A DNA stretch of 64,000 nucleotides from an uncultured Lachnobacterium sp. (GCA_900546625.1 URDU01000011.1:8417-72416), one strand, 5' to 3'. Shown: positions 1 to 7,928, counted from the first letter of the stretch. Numbers and translations: made by a program. Notes: generated by a model from the sequence alone, not told the origin.

Positions 1-264
1 AGAAAAATATATGTAAAATTAAGAATTTATATGAAATACATAATGTATTACTCAACGACATTGGGCAGTATAATACTGAACTTTCTATAAGAAGTTCTGC
101 TCAATAAAAAACAAGAACTAAAAACATCTAAATATTACTATCTCAAACTTTCCATACTGAAAAGTGTGCTGAACCTTGAAAATTCAATATTTTAGCCAAT
201 AAAAAGTAAACGATGAAACGAAGGTACCTACAAAAGTAATAGCAACAAATAACAAAGACAGAGA
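1..264. other. AT-rich non-coding stretch, possible mobile-element remnant
   Basis: No convincing gene was found here. The stretch is very AT-rich, and the end near 170-200 (ACCTTGAAAATTCAATA) resembles leader sequence I associate with clostridial conjugative elements. That resemblance is from memory and was not checked. A 12-mer, TTGGGCAGTATA, at 61-72 recurs in the same orientation at 5708-5719. It leads into the hairpin leader and stub ORF that follow. Confidence 0.3.
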
Positions 265-328
265 GGAATGTGTACATTCCGTTCGGAAATCAGCCGGATT
301 GGAATGTATGCATTCCTTTCTGGCTTTT
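265..328 (+). promoter_or_regulatory. Leader with four alternating complementary hexamers and a terminator-like hairpin
   Basis: GGAATG (265-270), CATTCC (275-280), GGAATG (301-306) and CATTCC (311-316) alternate. Segments 1:2 and 3:4 can form hairpins, or 2:3 can pair instead. The 3:4 hairpin extends from GCC at 293 to GGC at 324 and is followed by TTTT, like an intrinsic terminator. This is the usual layout of an attenuator. Only a 10-codon ORF follows, so the controlled gene appears to have been lost. Confidence 0.5.
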
Positions 329-368
329 CCTTATCTGTCACAAATCAATGAAAAAGGAGATTTTTATT

Positions 369-401
369 ATGAGAAAAGAACAGATTACAGTAAATGCTTA
401 A
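369..401 (+). pseudogene. Ten-codon stub with a strong ribosome binding site
   Basis: An AAAAAGGAGA site precedes ATG at 369, and the ORF reads MRKEQITVNA then TAA. The start looks genuine but the product is far too short for a normal protein. Small proteins of clostridial integrative elements often begin with a similar MxxxxITVNG stretch, so this is probably the 5' end of such a gene cut by a deletion. The alternative is a leader peptide belonging to the attenuator-like structure just upstream. The family link is from memory. Confidence 0.35.
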
Positions 402-465
402 TTTTTATAGATAGCTCCTACGCATTTTTACCTTTCTTTACACGGGCGTGTTAGCTGCAGAAGCA

Positions 466-1335
466 TTAGAAAGACTGATTTAAGTAATTTTGCGCCGATT
501 CAGTTATAGCAAGTCCGCCACAGCTTGTCTCCTTAAGGCTGGCGGGAAGCTGGTTGCCGATTCGCCGCATACTGTCAACTACATCATCAGGAGCAATTGC
601 ACTTTTAATTCCTGCGAGTGAGAGCTGTGCAGATGTCACCGCATTGACTGCACCGTAGGAATTTCTCTTTATACATGGAACTTCTACAAGTCCAGCAACA
701 GGATCGCATACAAGTCCGAGAAAATTTTTAAGTGAAAGAGTAGCCGCATTGATGATGGCAGAAGAATCACCGCCCTGTAAGAAGGCAAGAGCACCGGCAG
801 CCATTGCACTTGCAGAGCCAATCTCAGCCTGACAGCCACCGGCAGCACCTGCAATAAAAGCATTCTCGGCAATAACTTTGCCAATACCGGCAGCCACATA
901 CATAGCCTTTACCATATCGTCTTCTGCTACATCAAAATCTTCTTCGTAGCTTAACAGGACAGCAGGAAGAACACCACATGAACCGGCTGTCGGTGCGGCA
1001 ACAATGCGCCTCATGCAGGCATTGGATTCACCCATTTTTATTGCCTTCTCCATTACCTTTCCCATAAAAGAACCACAGATATTTTTGCCGGATTCATTGT
1101 ATGAATGAAGCAGCTCGCCATCGCCACCCGCTTTGTTGCTTGCAGAGCGCAGAGTTCCATCATACATACTGTCCGCATTTTTCATGGCAACGTACATTTC
1201 TTTCATCATATTAAAAGAGTCCGATTCTGAACGGTCATTTTCGTACATATCAGCTTGTTGGATAATCTCCCAGATTTCCAGATTATTATCGGTAGATAAT
1301 TTAATTAAATCGTTAAGTGTGTGATATTCAAACAT
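466..1335 (-). CDS. sdaAA: L-serine dehydratase, iron-sulfur-dependent, alpha subunit
   Basis: This is the catalytic subunit that deaminates L-serine to pyruvate and ammonia using an oxygen-labile [4Fe-4S] cluster in the cytoplasm. The 289-residue length is normal for the two-subunit form. The glycine- and alanine-rich core with APTAGSCGVLPAV, AGAAGGCQAEIGSASAMAAG and LVCDPVAGLVEVPC is characteristic; the cysteines in SCG, VCDP, VPC and TSCGG are candidates for cluster ligation. It lies 102 bp downstream of the beta subunit gene on the same strand, so the two form an operon read leftward. The start follows GAGGTATA. Serine fermentation to pyruvate suits an anaerobe. Confidence 0.95.
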   Translation of the reverse strand: MFEYHTLNDLIKLSTDNNLEIWEIIQQADMYENDRSESDSFNMMKEMYVAMKNADSMYDGTLRSASNKAGGDGELLHSYNESGKNICGSFMGKVMEKAIKMGESNACMRRIVAAPTAGSCGVLPAVLLSYEEDFDVAEDDMVKAMYVAAGIGKVIAENAFIAGAAGGCQAEIGSASAMAAGALAFLQGGDSSAIINAATLSLKNFLGLVCDPVAGLVEVPCIKRNSYGAVNAVTSAQLSLAGIKSAIAPDDVVDSMRRIGNQLPASLKETSCGGLAITESAQNYLNQSF

Positions 1336-1437
1336 ATACTATACCTCTTACCAACTATTTGTTATTAGAATTATATAAATTGCATTATGTTACATATCAG
1401 TTTTTGATTTTCAGTAGATTAATTTATTATATCGACT

Positions 1438-2097
1438 CTAATTACCACTGAAATAAGTAACTTTAAGCACGCCTTCGACATGCTCAAGCCATGAAATACC
1501 ATCCTGTGGAATCGGCTGGTCACATTCAATAACCATAACAGCATTCTGTCCTCTTGCAGAGCGGTAAAGCTGCATTGTAGCAATATTGACACCTTTGTGT
1601 GCCAGCATGGAAGTTACTTCCGAAACATGTCCGGGCTGGTCCAGATTGTGTACAATCAATGTAGGATTGTCGCCAGAGAAGTTCGTGCTTATTCCATCTA
1701 TCTTGTCAATATTTATGCGGGAGCCGCCAACAGATGATGCCTGTATTTCTATGGATTTGCCGCTTGTGCCAGTCAGATGAAGTACAGCAGTATTAGGATG
1801 AGCCTCCTCAAGTCGGGCCTCTCCAAAAGAAATTCCGATGTCACGTTTACGTGCAATATCGAAGCTGTCTGCTATATGGTAGTCATCTGGTTTCATGCCA
1901 AGAAGTCCTGCAACGATAGCCTTTTTAGTGCCATGTCCCTCGCCGGTAGCAAGAAAAGATCCGTACAACTGTATTTGAGCCTCTTTAAGAGGTTCACCTA
2001 GAAGCTGTCCAGCTATGTAGCCTATTCTGACAGCACCGGCAGTATGTGAACTTGACGGACCGACCATAATCGGACCTACAATATCAAATAAATCCAT
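1438..2097 (-). CDS. sdaAB: L-serine dehydratase, iron-sulfur-dependent, beta subunit
   Basis: This is the partner of the alpha subunit encoded just downstream. The N-terminal part holds the family signature DIVGPIMVGPSSSHTAGAVRIG, which in this family contributes to the active site and assembly. The C-terminal 70 or so residues form an ACT-type domain, visible as TLIVHNLDQPGHVSEVTSMLAHKGVNIATM with the DxPG turn, a fold that commonly binds amino acids and may sense serine. The length of 219 residues is usual. The start has an AGGAGGC site a few bases upstream. No other gene shares the operon. Confidence 0.95.
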   Translation of the reverse strand: MDLFDIVGPIMVGPSSSHTAGAVRIGYIAGQLLGEPLKEAQIQLYGSFLATGEGHGTKKAIVAGLLGMKPDDYHIADSFDIARKRDIGISFGEARLEEAHPNTAVLHLTGTSGKSIEIQASSVGGSRINIDKIDGISTNFSGDNPTLIVHNLDQPGHVSEVTSMLAHKGVNIATMQLYRSARGQNAVMVIECDQPIPQDGISWLEHVEGVLKVTYFSGN

Positions 2098-2171
2098 GAA
2101 AAGCCTCCTATAAAACTGAATCTATTCTCCAAATCTTCTAAGAGCGGGAAATCTGGGAGTACAAAGTTATT

Positions 2172-2189
2172 ATGCTCATTGTAGAGCAT
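2172..2189. promoter_or_regulatory. Dyad upstream of sdaAB, possible operator or promoter element
   Basis: ATGCTC and GAGCAT form a 6-bp inverted repeat separated by ATTGTA. On the minus strand the centre reads TACAAT, a good -10 hexamer about 75 bases upstream of the sdaAB start. No convincing -35 is seen at 17 bp, so promoter status is uncertain. Read on the plus strand the dyad is followed by TTTTAAT and could also be a weak terminator. Confidence 0.3.
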
Positions 2190-2410
2190 TTTAATAAAAA
2201 AAGATAGTTTATAAAATAAAGAAAAAAGGGCATAGCAAACAAACCACCTAATTTGCTGGTTTCAAAATTTAAATATTAACGCAACACCTAATCAGGAAGT
2301 TGGAAGGGGATCGTCTTTTATGACATACGGTATTTGTAAACTGAAATATTCTTCTACTATAGAAAAGCGTATTATAATAGCGAAGGAGCAGAAGGCAACA
2401 TGGCTGTAAA

Positions 2411-2578
2411 ATAGATGAAATTACTGAATATGTGAAAGTAAGTTCATTTATGAAAAGATATTGATACTGGTATGATTTCATTTTCAATTACTTCAAGGAC
2501 AGCCTTGCAGGAGTACTGACTTACTTCTATCCTGAGGTTACTGTGGAGAAGATGAGTTCATATCGGAAGAAGCAGTAA
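2411..2578 (+). pseudogene. Decayed reading frame with an internal stop
   Basis: One frame reads IDEITEYVKVSSFMKRY, then TGA at 2462, then YWYDFIFNYFKDSLAGVLTY and on to SYRKKQ and TAA at 2576. The composition (aromatic, charged, amphipathic) looks like real protein on both sides of the stop, and there is no start codon with a ribosome site. This is most easily explained as the C-terminal remnant of a gene broken by a nonsense mutation and a 5' deletion. I do not recognise the family. The rest of 2098-2669 shows no other gene. Confidence 0.4.
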
Positions 2579-2669
2579 ATGTTATCGCATAGGCACGGAA
2601 GTTGTGGTATACTGTGTCTATGCGAGATTAAAGAAACTTACAAATCGGAAAGTTGTGGAGGTAAACAAA

Positions 2670-2849
2670 ATGAGTGATAGCAGGTTAAAGGGTATAGCAG
2701 TTATTTTATTTGGAATACTTTTAAGTGCAAGTAGCGCAGAAATGAATCAAACTGTATTGGGAAGTTTTGGCGATTTTCCATTTGCTCTTATCGGGATAAT
2801 TGTTGGAATTGTTGGACTTGTAATGGTTTTCGAAAGCAATAAAGAATAA
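2670..2849 (+). CDS. Small two-helix membrane protein, unknown function
   Basis: The protein has 59 residues beginning MSDSRLKGIAV. Start 2670 is preferred over the upstream in-frame start because GTGGAGGTAAACAAA supplies a ribosome site at good spacing. Two hydrophobic segments are visible, about residues 7-22 and 36-53, joined by a short polar loop with SSAEMNQTVLGSFGDF. It sits alone between a pseudogene and a truncated GyrI-like fragment in an accessory region. I do not recognise a family. Confidence 0.55.
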   Translation: MSDSRLKGIAVILFGILLSASSAEMNQTVLGSFGDFPFALIGIIVGIVGLVMVFESNKE

Positions 2850-2881
2850 CAACTTATACAACAGAAATAGAGATACTCAAA

Positions 2882-3133
2882 TTGAAAATTGATTGTTCGT
2901 CAGCAGAGTATCTTACGATTGATGAAGGATTATGCGTTCAAATTATGCACATAGGTTCTTTTGATAATGAGCCAGCAACCGTTGCTCTTATGGATACTTA
3001 TATAGAACAAAATGGGTATGTCAATGATATTAACAAAGATAGATTGCACCACGAGATTTATATGTCTGATGCAAGAAAGGTTGCTCCAGAGAAATGGAAA
3101 ACTGTAATTAGACATCCGATTAAGAAAGCGTAA
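2882..3133 (+). pseudogene. C-terminal fragment of a GyrI-like ligand-binding protein
   Basis: The 83 residues match the end of GyrI-like small-molecule-binding proteins (about 200 residues in full): CVQIMHIGSFDNEPATVALM, then NGYVNDINKDRLHHEIYMSD, then PEKWKTVIRHPIKK. The only start is TTG at 2882, without a ribosome binding site, and the first 120 or so residues of the family are missing. The same frame stays open for at least 40 bases further upstream without resembling the family, so the upstream part looks deleted rather than frameshifted. Probably non-functional. Confidence 0.65.
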
Positions 3134-3243
3134 AATCGGAATTGACCGAGCTCTTTAGAGCGAGGGATGCTTCTTGTCCGAAGGGCAAGAAGATGGAACA
3201 TAGAAAGAATTTAAAAACTTGGAATTTAGGAGGAAGTTTAATT

Positions 3244-4011
3244 ATGTCTATTGTAAAAAATGAATTACCAATTTTAGAGTTTGACACAGAACAGTTGGCA
3301 GTTCTTAATCCGACTCATGAAAACCTTGGTTTGAAACTTCCGAAGAAATGTGTGTTTGCTTTTCTTGGTGCGTACATAGATGAATATGCTAATAAGACCA
3401 ATACCAAACAGGTGTCCACTTTTGTGAGTGCCACAAAGTATTATCCAATTTACATTACAAAGTATCAAGGTGAGGAAATCGTACTTTGCCAAGCTCCGGT
3501 TGGGGCTGCACCAGCGACACAACTACTGGATTGGTTGATTGGATATGGTGTTCGTGAGATTATCTCGGCAGGCAGTTGTGGTGCTCTCGAAAAATTCCCT
3601 GAAAGCACATTCCTTGTTCCCAGTAAGGCTCTGCGTGATGAGGGAACATCCTATCACTATGCTCCACCTTCACGATTTATGGAAATAAGTGAAAAGGCAA
3701 GAAAAGCCATCGAAGACACTATTCGTAGACATTGTATGAAATATCAAGAGGTTATTACCTGGTCAACGGATGGATTTTATCGTGAAACCAAAGAAAAAGT
3801 GGCTTATCGAAAAAGTGAAGGCTGTGCAGTTGTAGAAATGGAATGTTCTGCTCTTTCTGCATGTGCTAATTTCAGAGGAGCAATTTGGGGAATGATACTT
3901 TATACGGCAGATAGTCTCGCAGATGTTGACAAATACGATGAGCGAAATTGGGGCGGTAATGCATATGAATATGCTCTTACACTGTGTCTCGATGCAGTTA
4001 CGAAATTGTAA
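3244..4011 (+). CDS. Nucleoside phosphorylase superfamily protein
   Basis: The product has 255 residues from ATG 3244, chosen because AGGAGGAAGTTTAATT precedes it; the frame is open upstream but has no ribosome site there. Superfamily marks are VGAAPATQLLDWLIGYGVREIISAGSCG (the glycine-rich strand near the phosphate and ribose sites), STDGFYRE, and VVEMECSAL, where the Met-Glu pair normally contacts the ribose. Members phosphorolyse purine nucleosides or uridine to base and ribose-1-phosphate. Substrate specificity cannot be read from the sequence. The gene stands in an accessory patch between a gene fragment and a DUF3784 gene, and may have come with it. Confidence 0.8.
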   Translation: MSIVKNELPILEFDTEQLAVLNPTHENLGLKLPKKCVFAFLGAYIDEYANKTNTKQVSTFVSATKYYPIYITKYQGEEIVLCQAPVGAAPATQLLDWLIGYGVREIISAGSCGALEKFPESTFLVPSKALRDEGTSYHYAPPSRFMEISEKARKAIEDTIRRHCMKYQEVITWSTDGFYRETKEKVAYRKSEGCAVVEMECSALSACANFRGAIWGMILYTADSLADVDKYDERNWGGNAYEYALTLCLDAVTKL

Positions 4012-4077
4012 AACAGAGTGCAAAATTCCAGTTTGTAGAATTAAGAAAATCGGTATTTCGTGGGAGGTGTTATACAA

Positions 4078-4410
4078 ATGAAACTGGCAGACTTATCAAC
4101 TGGACCAGACTGGGGAGTATATGTTGGCTTTATAATACTTGCTGTACTTTCCATAGTTTTGATTTCTGGACATGGAAGTTGGTTAATTTCCGGATATAAT
4201 ACAGCTTCAAAAGAAGAAAAGGCAAAATATAATGAAAAAAAACTATGCAGAACAATGGGAATTGGAATGTCTGTTATAGCAATTCTTCTATTAATTATGG
4301 GAGTGTTTGAAAATATTTTACCGGCATTCTTTGTGTATATTGCATTGGGTATTATTTTAGCTGATGTAGTGATAATTATTGTCTTGGGAAATACAATATG
4401 TAGAAGGTGA
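4078..4410 (+). CDS. DUF3784 family membrane protein
   Basis: Start 4078 follows GGGAGGTGTTATACAA. The 110-residue product has three hydrophobic stretches, near residues 15-33, 60-77 and 85-103. Between the first two lies ISGYNTASKEEKAKYNEKKL, the signature of DUF3784, a clostridial membrane family of unknown role. It is close to the preceding phosphorylase-like gene (66 bp) and to the Fic gene (45 bp), so the three may be co-transcribed. No function is assigned. Confidence 0.8.
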   Translation: MKLADLSTGPDWGVYVGFIILAVLSIVLISGHGSWLISGYNTASKEEKAKYNEKKLCRTMGIGMSVIAILLLIMGVFENILPAFFVYIALGIILADVVIIIVLGNTICRR

Positions 4411-4455
4411 CAAATTCAGATTTAAATTATAGGACTATGAAGCGAGGTAGTGGAT

Positions 4456-5592
4456 ATGGAAAAAGACCCGTTTAAGGAATATTTGAGGGAGTCTGAACCG
4501 GATAAAGCTCATAAGGGTTATGCTTGGAGTACGGCAATCGGACTTCAGGCGGTGGACGGACTCAAACCATCTAAATATTTGATTGATACTGCCATTCAGA
4601 ATATTGAAGGCAAAATCACGATGAAAGAAGCACAGAGCCTTATCGACAGCTATTATGAAGAAAGACCAGTGCATTTGTCCGATGATGAGCGTACCGAAGA
4701 AGCAGATAAGGTTTCGTCCCGTATCGCAGAAATTCTTTCCGAAACAGCGTTTTCATTTTCGCCAAATGAATATATCTCTATCCACCGTAAACTCTTTCAG
4801 GGTATTTATAAACATGCCGGAAAGATTCGAGATTACAACATCACAAAGAAAGAATGGGTGCTTGATGGAGCAACCGTTATGTACGGTAGTGCGTCCGAAC
4901 TGAGAGCTACACTTGAATATGATTTTTCGCAGGAGAAAGATTTTAGCTATAAAGGGCTTTCAATGGATGAGATTATCCATCATCTTGCGGTATTCATTTC
5001 AAGATTATGGCAAATCCATATTTTCGGGGAAGGTAATACGAGAACAACGGCAGTGTTCTTTATCAAATATTTAAGGACACTAGGGTTCTCTGCGACCAAT
5101 GATATTTTTGCAGAAAATGCGTGGTATTTCAGAAACGCACTTGTCCGTGCAAACTATACGAACCTGCGAAAAGGTATTCACGAAACAACAGAGTATCTGG
5201 AAGCATTTCTCAGAAATCTGCTTTTGAACGAGGAAAATGAGCTTCATAATCGAAATCTTCATATAAGTGGACTCTTGAACGAAGAGAAAGTGGACATTGG
5301 GGATACAAAAGTGGATATTGAGAATGGAAAAGTGGATATTCAGGACAAAAAAGTGGATATTGACAGTGTACTTTCCGAAAAAGGTAGTGATTTCTCGGTA
5401 AAAACGACGATTCATATCCATAGACTTTTTGAGAAGTTTGGCTTTGATGAGGTGTTTGGAAGAAGTGCAGTTATGGAACTTCTTGAGCTGAAAGGTTCAG
5501 GTGCTTCAAAACTTCTTTCCAATTTGGTAAAGGCAGATATTATTGAACCGGTATCCGGTCACGGAAAAGGGAAATATAAATTTAAGAAGTAG
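4456..5592 (+). CDS. Fic family protein with C-terminal winged-helix-like region
   Basis: Fic proteins transfer a nucleotide phosphate, usually AMP, to a hydroxyl on a target. The Fic core covers about residues 90-250; the active-site loop reads HIFGEGNTRT at 188-197, a variant of HPFxxGNGRxxR that keeps the catalytic His but has Asn-Thr where Asn-Gly is usual. An upstream SSRIAE stretch may be the inhibitory helix of a class II Fic protein. Residues about 278-305 hold four copies of a KVDI-containing heptad, and the last 70 residues (FGRSAVMELLELKGSGASKL and GHGKGKYKF) look like a winged helix. ATG 4456 with GAGGT upstream is preferred over GTG 4450. The length is 378 residues. Targets are unknown. 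Confidence 0.88.
   Translation: MEKDPFKEYLRESEPDKAHKGYAWSTAIGLQAVDGLKPSKYLIDTAIQNIEGKITMKEAQSLIDSYYEERPVHLSDDERTEEADKVSSRIAEILSETAFSFSPNEYISIHRKLFQGIYKHAGKIRDYNITKKEWVLDGATVMYGSASELRATLEYDFSQEKDFSYKGLSMDEIIHHLAVFISRLWQIHIFGEGNTRTTAVFFIKYLRTLGFSATNDIFAENAWYFRNALVRANYTNLRKGIHETTEYLEAFLRNLLLNEENELHNRNLHISGLLNEEKVDIGDTKVDIENGKVDIQDKKVDIDSVLSEKGSDFSVKTTIHIHRLFEKFGFDEVFGRSAVMELLELKGSGASKLLSNLVKADIIEPVSGHGKGKYKFKK
5287..5370 (+). repeat. Four tandem 21-bp repeats inside the Fic gene
   Basis: Copies begin at 5287, 5308, 5329 and 5350, each opening with AAAGTGGAyATT and encoding KVDI plus three variable residues. The period of 21 bp keeps the frame, so copy-number change would lengthen or shorten the protein linker by seven residues without disrupting the C-terminal domain. 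Confidence 0.85.
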
Positions 5593-5707
5593 TTTATAAG
5601 ACTTCCTTGAAATTATCGACATGGTGTGTAGACAATCTGATGTTTTGTCTTCGGCAGTAGGATAAAGAAGATAAGGAAACAGAACAGAAATAGATTATAA
5701 AAGGTCT

Positions 5708-5719
5708 GTTGGGCAGTAT
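5708..5719 (+). repeat. 12-bp direct copy of the sequence at 61-72
   Basis: TTGGGCAGTATA occurs here and at 61-72 in the same orientation, 5.6 kb apart, bracketing the accessory genes and sdaAB-sdaAA. It could mark element ends but is short enough to be chance. The remaining part of 5593-5816 shows no gene. Confidence 0.2.
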
Positions 5720-5816
5720 AGCCTAATGAAGCCCACAGAAAAAGGTTGCGTGAAGCCACATAAAAATGTATAATTAGGAGTAATGAATTTCATATTAAAA
5801 GATATTGGAGGTACTC

Positions 5817-6530
5817 ATGTCACAGTCGGTTACGATAAAGAGTAATAAATATGGAATCAACTTAGTTTTAGATGCGGATATGCCATTTGCTGATTTGATT
5901 AAGGCAGTTGTAGAGAAGTTTAAGGCATCCGCCAATTTTTTTAAAAACGCAAAGCTTGCCATTTCGTTTGAGGGAAGGCAGCTTTCAGATGAAGAGCAGC
6001 AGCAGATAATTGCAGCGATTGAGGAGAATACCACAATTGAGATTTTGTGCATTGTGGAGAGTGGTACCGAGCAGGAAGCCATCATGAAGGAGCAGGTTGA
6101 GGCATTTAATGAGGCAGTGCAGAAGCAGTGCGAGAATGTTGCAACAGTCAGTGTTCCGGAGCAGTTTTACCGTGGTACGCTCAGGTCCGGTCAGGTGATT
6201 ACCAGTGAGTCTTCAGTCACCATCATAGGTGATGTCAATCCGGGAGCCAAGATTATAGCTCAGGGCAATATCGTTATTCTTGGCGCATTAAAGGGCAATG
6301 TCCACGCTGGATGTACAGGGGACAGGAGCTGCTTTGTATTTGCACTTGATATGCAGCCGATTCAGATTCAGATTGGTGATCTGATTGCGAAGAGTCCGGA
6401 CAAGCCTTTGCCAAAGCACAAGATAAAGCGCAAGGAAAAGCCGGCACAGGAGCAGGCGCAGATAGCCATTGCAAAGGATGGTTATATTTATATCGAACCA
6501 ATTACTAAAAATATTTTAAATAGCATTTAG
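5817..6530 (+). CDS. minC: Septum site-determining protein MinC
   Basis: MinC blocks FtsZ ring assembly away from midcell and is recruited to the membrane by MinD. The 237-residue protein has the usual two parts: an N-terminal domain (about 1-105) and a C-terminal beta-helical domain (about 125-235) with FYRGTLRSGQVITSESSVTI, GDVNPGAKIIAQGNIVILG and LKGNVHAGC, the MinD-binding repeats. ATG 5817 is preceded by TTGGAGGTACTC; the in-frame TTG 12 bases earlier lies inside this site. It is followed after 22 bp by minD. Confidence 0.95.
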   Translation: MSQSVTIKSNKYGINLVLDADMPFADLIKAVVEKFKASANFFKNAKLAISFEGRQLSDEEQQQIIAAIEENTTIEILCIVESGTEQEAIMKEQVEAFNEAVQKQCENVATVSVPEQFYRGTLRSGQVITSESSVTIIGDVNPGAKIIAQGNIVILGALKGNVHAGCTGDRSCFVFALDMQPIQIQIGDLIAKSPDKPLPKHKIKRKEKPAQEQAQIAIAKDGYIYIEPITKNILNSI

Positions 6531-6552
6531 GAACGTAGGAGGAAAAAAGTTC

Positions 6553-7344
6553 ATGAGCGAAGTAATCGTTATCACATCAGGAAAGGGTGGTGTGGGCAAG
6601 ACCACAACCACAGCAAATATTGGTACAGGTCTTGCACAGTTAAATAAAAAGGTTGTTATGATTGATACTGACATCGGACTGCGTAACCTGGATGTTGTTA
6701 TGGGACTTGAGAATCGTATTGTATACAATCTCGTAGATGTTGTTGAGGGCAAATGCCGTATCCGTCAGGCTCTTATCAAGGATAAGAAATATCCTGAGCT
6801 GTGTCTGCTTCCATCAGCCCAGACAAGGGACAAGGATGCTGTTACACCTGAGCAGATGGTTGAGCTTATCAATGAGCTTCGCGAGGAGTTTGACTATATT
6901 CTGCTTGACTGCCCGGCAGGTATCGAGCAGGGCTTCAAGAATGCCGTTGCAGGAGCTGACCGTGCACTTGTTGTCACTACACCTGAGGTATCAGCAATCC
7001 GTGACGCTGACCGTATCGTAGGTCTTCTCGAGGCAAATGAGATGAAGCGAATTGATCTGATTGTCAACCGTCTGCGTGTCGATATGGTTAAGCGCGGTGA
7101 TATGATGAATGTGGATGATGTAACAGAGATCCTTGCAGTCAACTTAATCGGTGCAGTACCGGATGATGAGCAGATTGTTATTTCTACAAACCGTGGTGAG
7201 CCGTTGGTTGGCTCAGACAGCCTTGCAGGAAAGGCATATATGAATATCTGCCGCCGTATCATGGGCGAGGAGGTTCCTTTACTTGATTTAAACCAGAAGC
7301 ATGGTGTCTTTGAGAAGCTAAAGGATATGTTTAAGAAAAATTAA
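6553..7344 (+). CDS. minD: Septum site-determining ATPase MinD
   Basis: MinD is a ParA-type ATPase that binds the inner membrane in its ATP-bound dimeric form and carries MinC there. The deviant Walker A motif GKGGVGKTTTTAN is at residues 10-22, DTDIGLRNLDVVMG follows as the switch region, and LLDCPAGI is the Walker B strand. The C-terminal end, FEKLKDMFKKN, is a short amphipathic helix of the kind that serves as the membrane-targeting sequence. The 263-residue length is usual. It is the middle gene of minCDE, with 15 bp to minE. Confidence 0.97.
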   Translation: MSEVIVITSGKGGVGKTTTTANIGTGLAQLNKKVVMIDTDIGLRNLDVVMGLENRIVYNLVDVVEGKCRIRQALIKDKKYPELCLLPSAQTRDKDAVTPEQMVELINELREEFDYILLDCPAGIEQGFKNAVAGADRALVVTTPEVSAIRDADRIVGLLEANEMKRIDLIVNRLRVDMVKRGDMMNVDDVTEILAVNLIGAVPDDEQIVISTNRGEPLVGSDSLAGKAYMNICRRIMGEEVPLLDLNQKHGVFEKLKDMFKKN

Positions 7345-7359
7345 AGGGGGATACATACC

Positions 7360-7641
7360 ATGGGTATAATGGATTTATTTAAAAAGAAATCTTCTGGCAA
7401 TGTTGCAAAGGACCGCCTGAAGCTGGTGCTGGTTTCCGACCGTGCAAACTGCTCATCGGAGATGATGGAGATGATGAAAAGGGATATCATTGAGGTTATT
7501 TCCCGCTATATGGATATTGACGCGGAAGCTCTTGATGTGAAAATCACAGAGACAGAGTCTGATTCTAACAACGGAATGGTTCCGGCACTCGTTGCCAATA
7601 TTCCTATCCGTGACATGAAGCATCGTCCGGATCCAAGATAG
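7360..7641 (+). CDS. minE: Cell division topological specificity factor MinE
   Basis: MinE stimulates MinD ATPase and sets the pole-to-pole pattern. The 93-residue protein opens with a short MGIMDLF membrane-binding stretch, followed by AKDRLKLVLVSDRANCSSEM (the MinD-contact region) and the dimerisation domain with VISRYMDIDAEALDV. GGGGGA lies upstream of the ATG. It ends the minCDE operon and is followed by a clear terminator. The presence of MinE indicates an oscillating or gradient Min system rather than the DivIVA-anchored one of Bacillus. Confidence 0.95.
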   Translation: MGIMDLFKKKSSGNVAKDRLKLVLVSDRANCSSEMMEMMKRDIIEVISRYMDIDAEALDVKITETESDSNNGMVPALVANIPIRDMKHRPDPR

Positions 7642-7670
7642 AGTAAATAAAATAATAGGATAAGATATGA

Positions 7671-7697
7671 GGGTCAAAGGTATTTTGACCCTTTTAT
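7671..7697 (+). terminator. Intrinsic terminator after minE
   Basis: GGGTCAAA, a four-base loop, then TTTTGACCC form an 8-9 bp stem directly followed by TTTTATTATA. This ends the minCDE transcript. Confidence 0.9.
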
Positions 7698-7717
7698 TAT
7701 ACTATTGAAAAAAAGAC

Positions 7718-7749
7718 TTGATTTGATATTAAAGTATGATATACTTTAA
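7718..7749 (+). promoter_or_regulatory. Promoter of the folT transcript with an overlapping dyad
   Basis: TTGATT (7718-7723) and TATACT (7740-7745) are spaced by 16 bp. The inverted repeat TTAAAGTAT-GAT-ATACTTTAA (7729-7749) is perfect over 9 bp and covers the -10 hexamer, so a dimeric repressor could act here in addition to the riboswitch. Confidence 0.5.
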
Positions 7750-7772
7750 TACGTTACAAATAAATAAATTTT

Positions 7773-7928
7773 AGCAGAGTAGACACATGTGCGTTAAGTG
7801 CCGGATGAACAGGGAGTTGTCACCCGGACGAAAAGAAAATCTTGCGGTACATGAGTCGCATCCCGCTGCATCCGAAGATATTAATTATCTCCTGTTGTAG
7901 TTCGGTGAGGTCTGCAAAGGAGGTAATT
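7773..7928 (+). ncRNA. Tetrahydrofolate riboswitch with translational expression platform
   Basis: The aptamer spans about 7773-7868 and carries the conserved elements of the THF riboswitch class: an opening GCAG-AGTAG, the segment GCGTTAAGTG, and a closing GCATCCCGCTGC, with the terminal GCAG/CTGC pair forming P1. The following AATTATCTCCT (7883-7893) can pair over 11 positions, one of them G-U, with AGGAGGTAATT (7918-7928), the folT ribosome binding site. No T-run follows, so control is most likely of translation. The gene downstream is the folate transporter, which agrees with the assignment. Confidence 0.9.

Noticed and set aside
2269..2487. Minus-strand 72-codon frame in the pseudogene region
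   Set aside because: Lies opposite a plus-strand frame with protein-like composition and has no ribosome site.
5080..5421. Minus-strand frame inside the Fic gene with repeated NIHF units
   Set aside because: It is the antisense reading of the 21-bp KVDI repeats and has no ribosome site.
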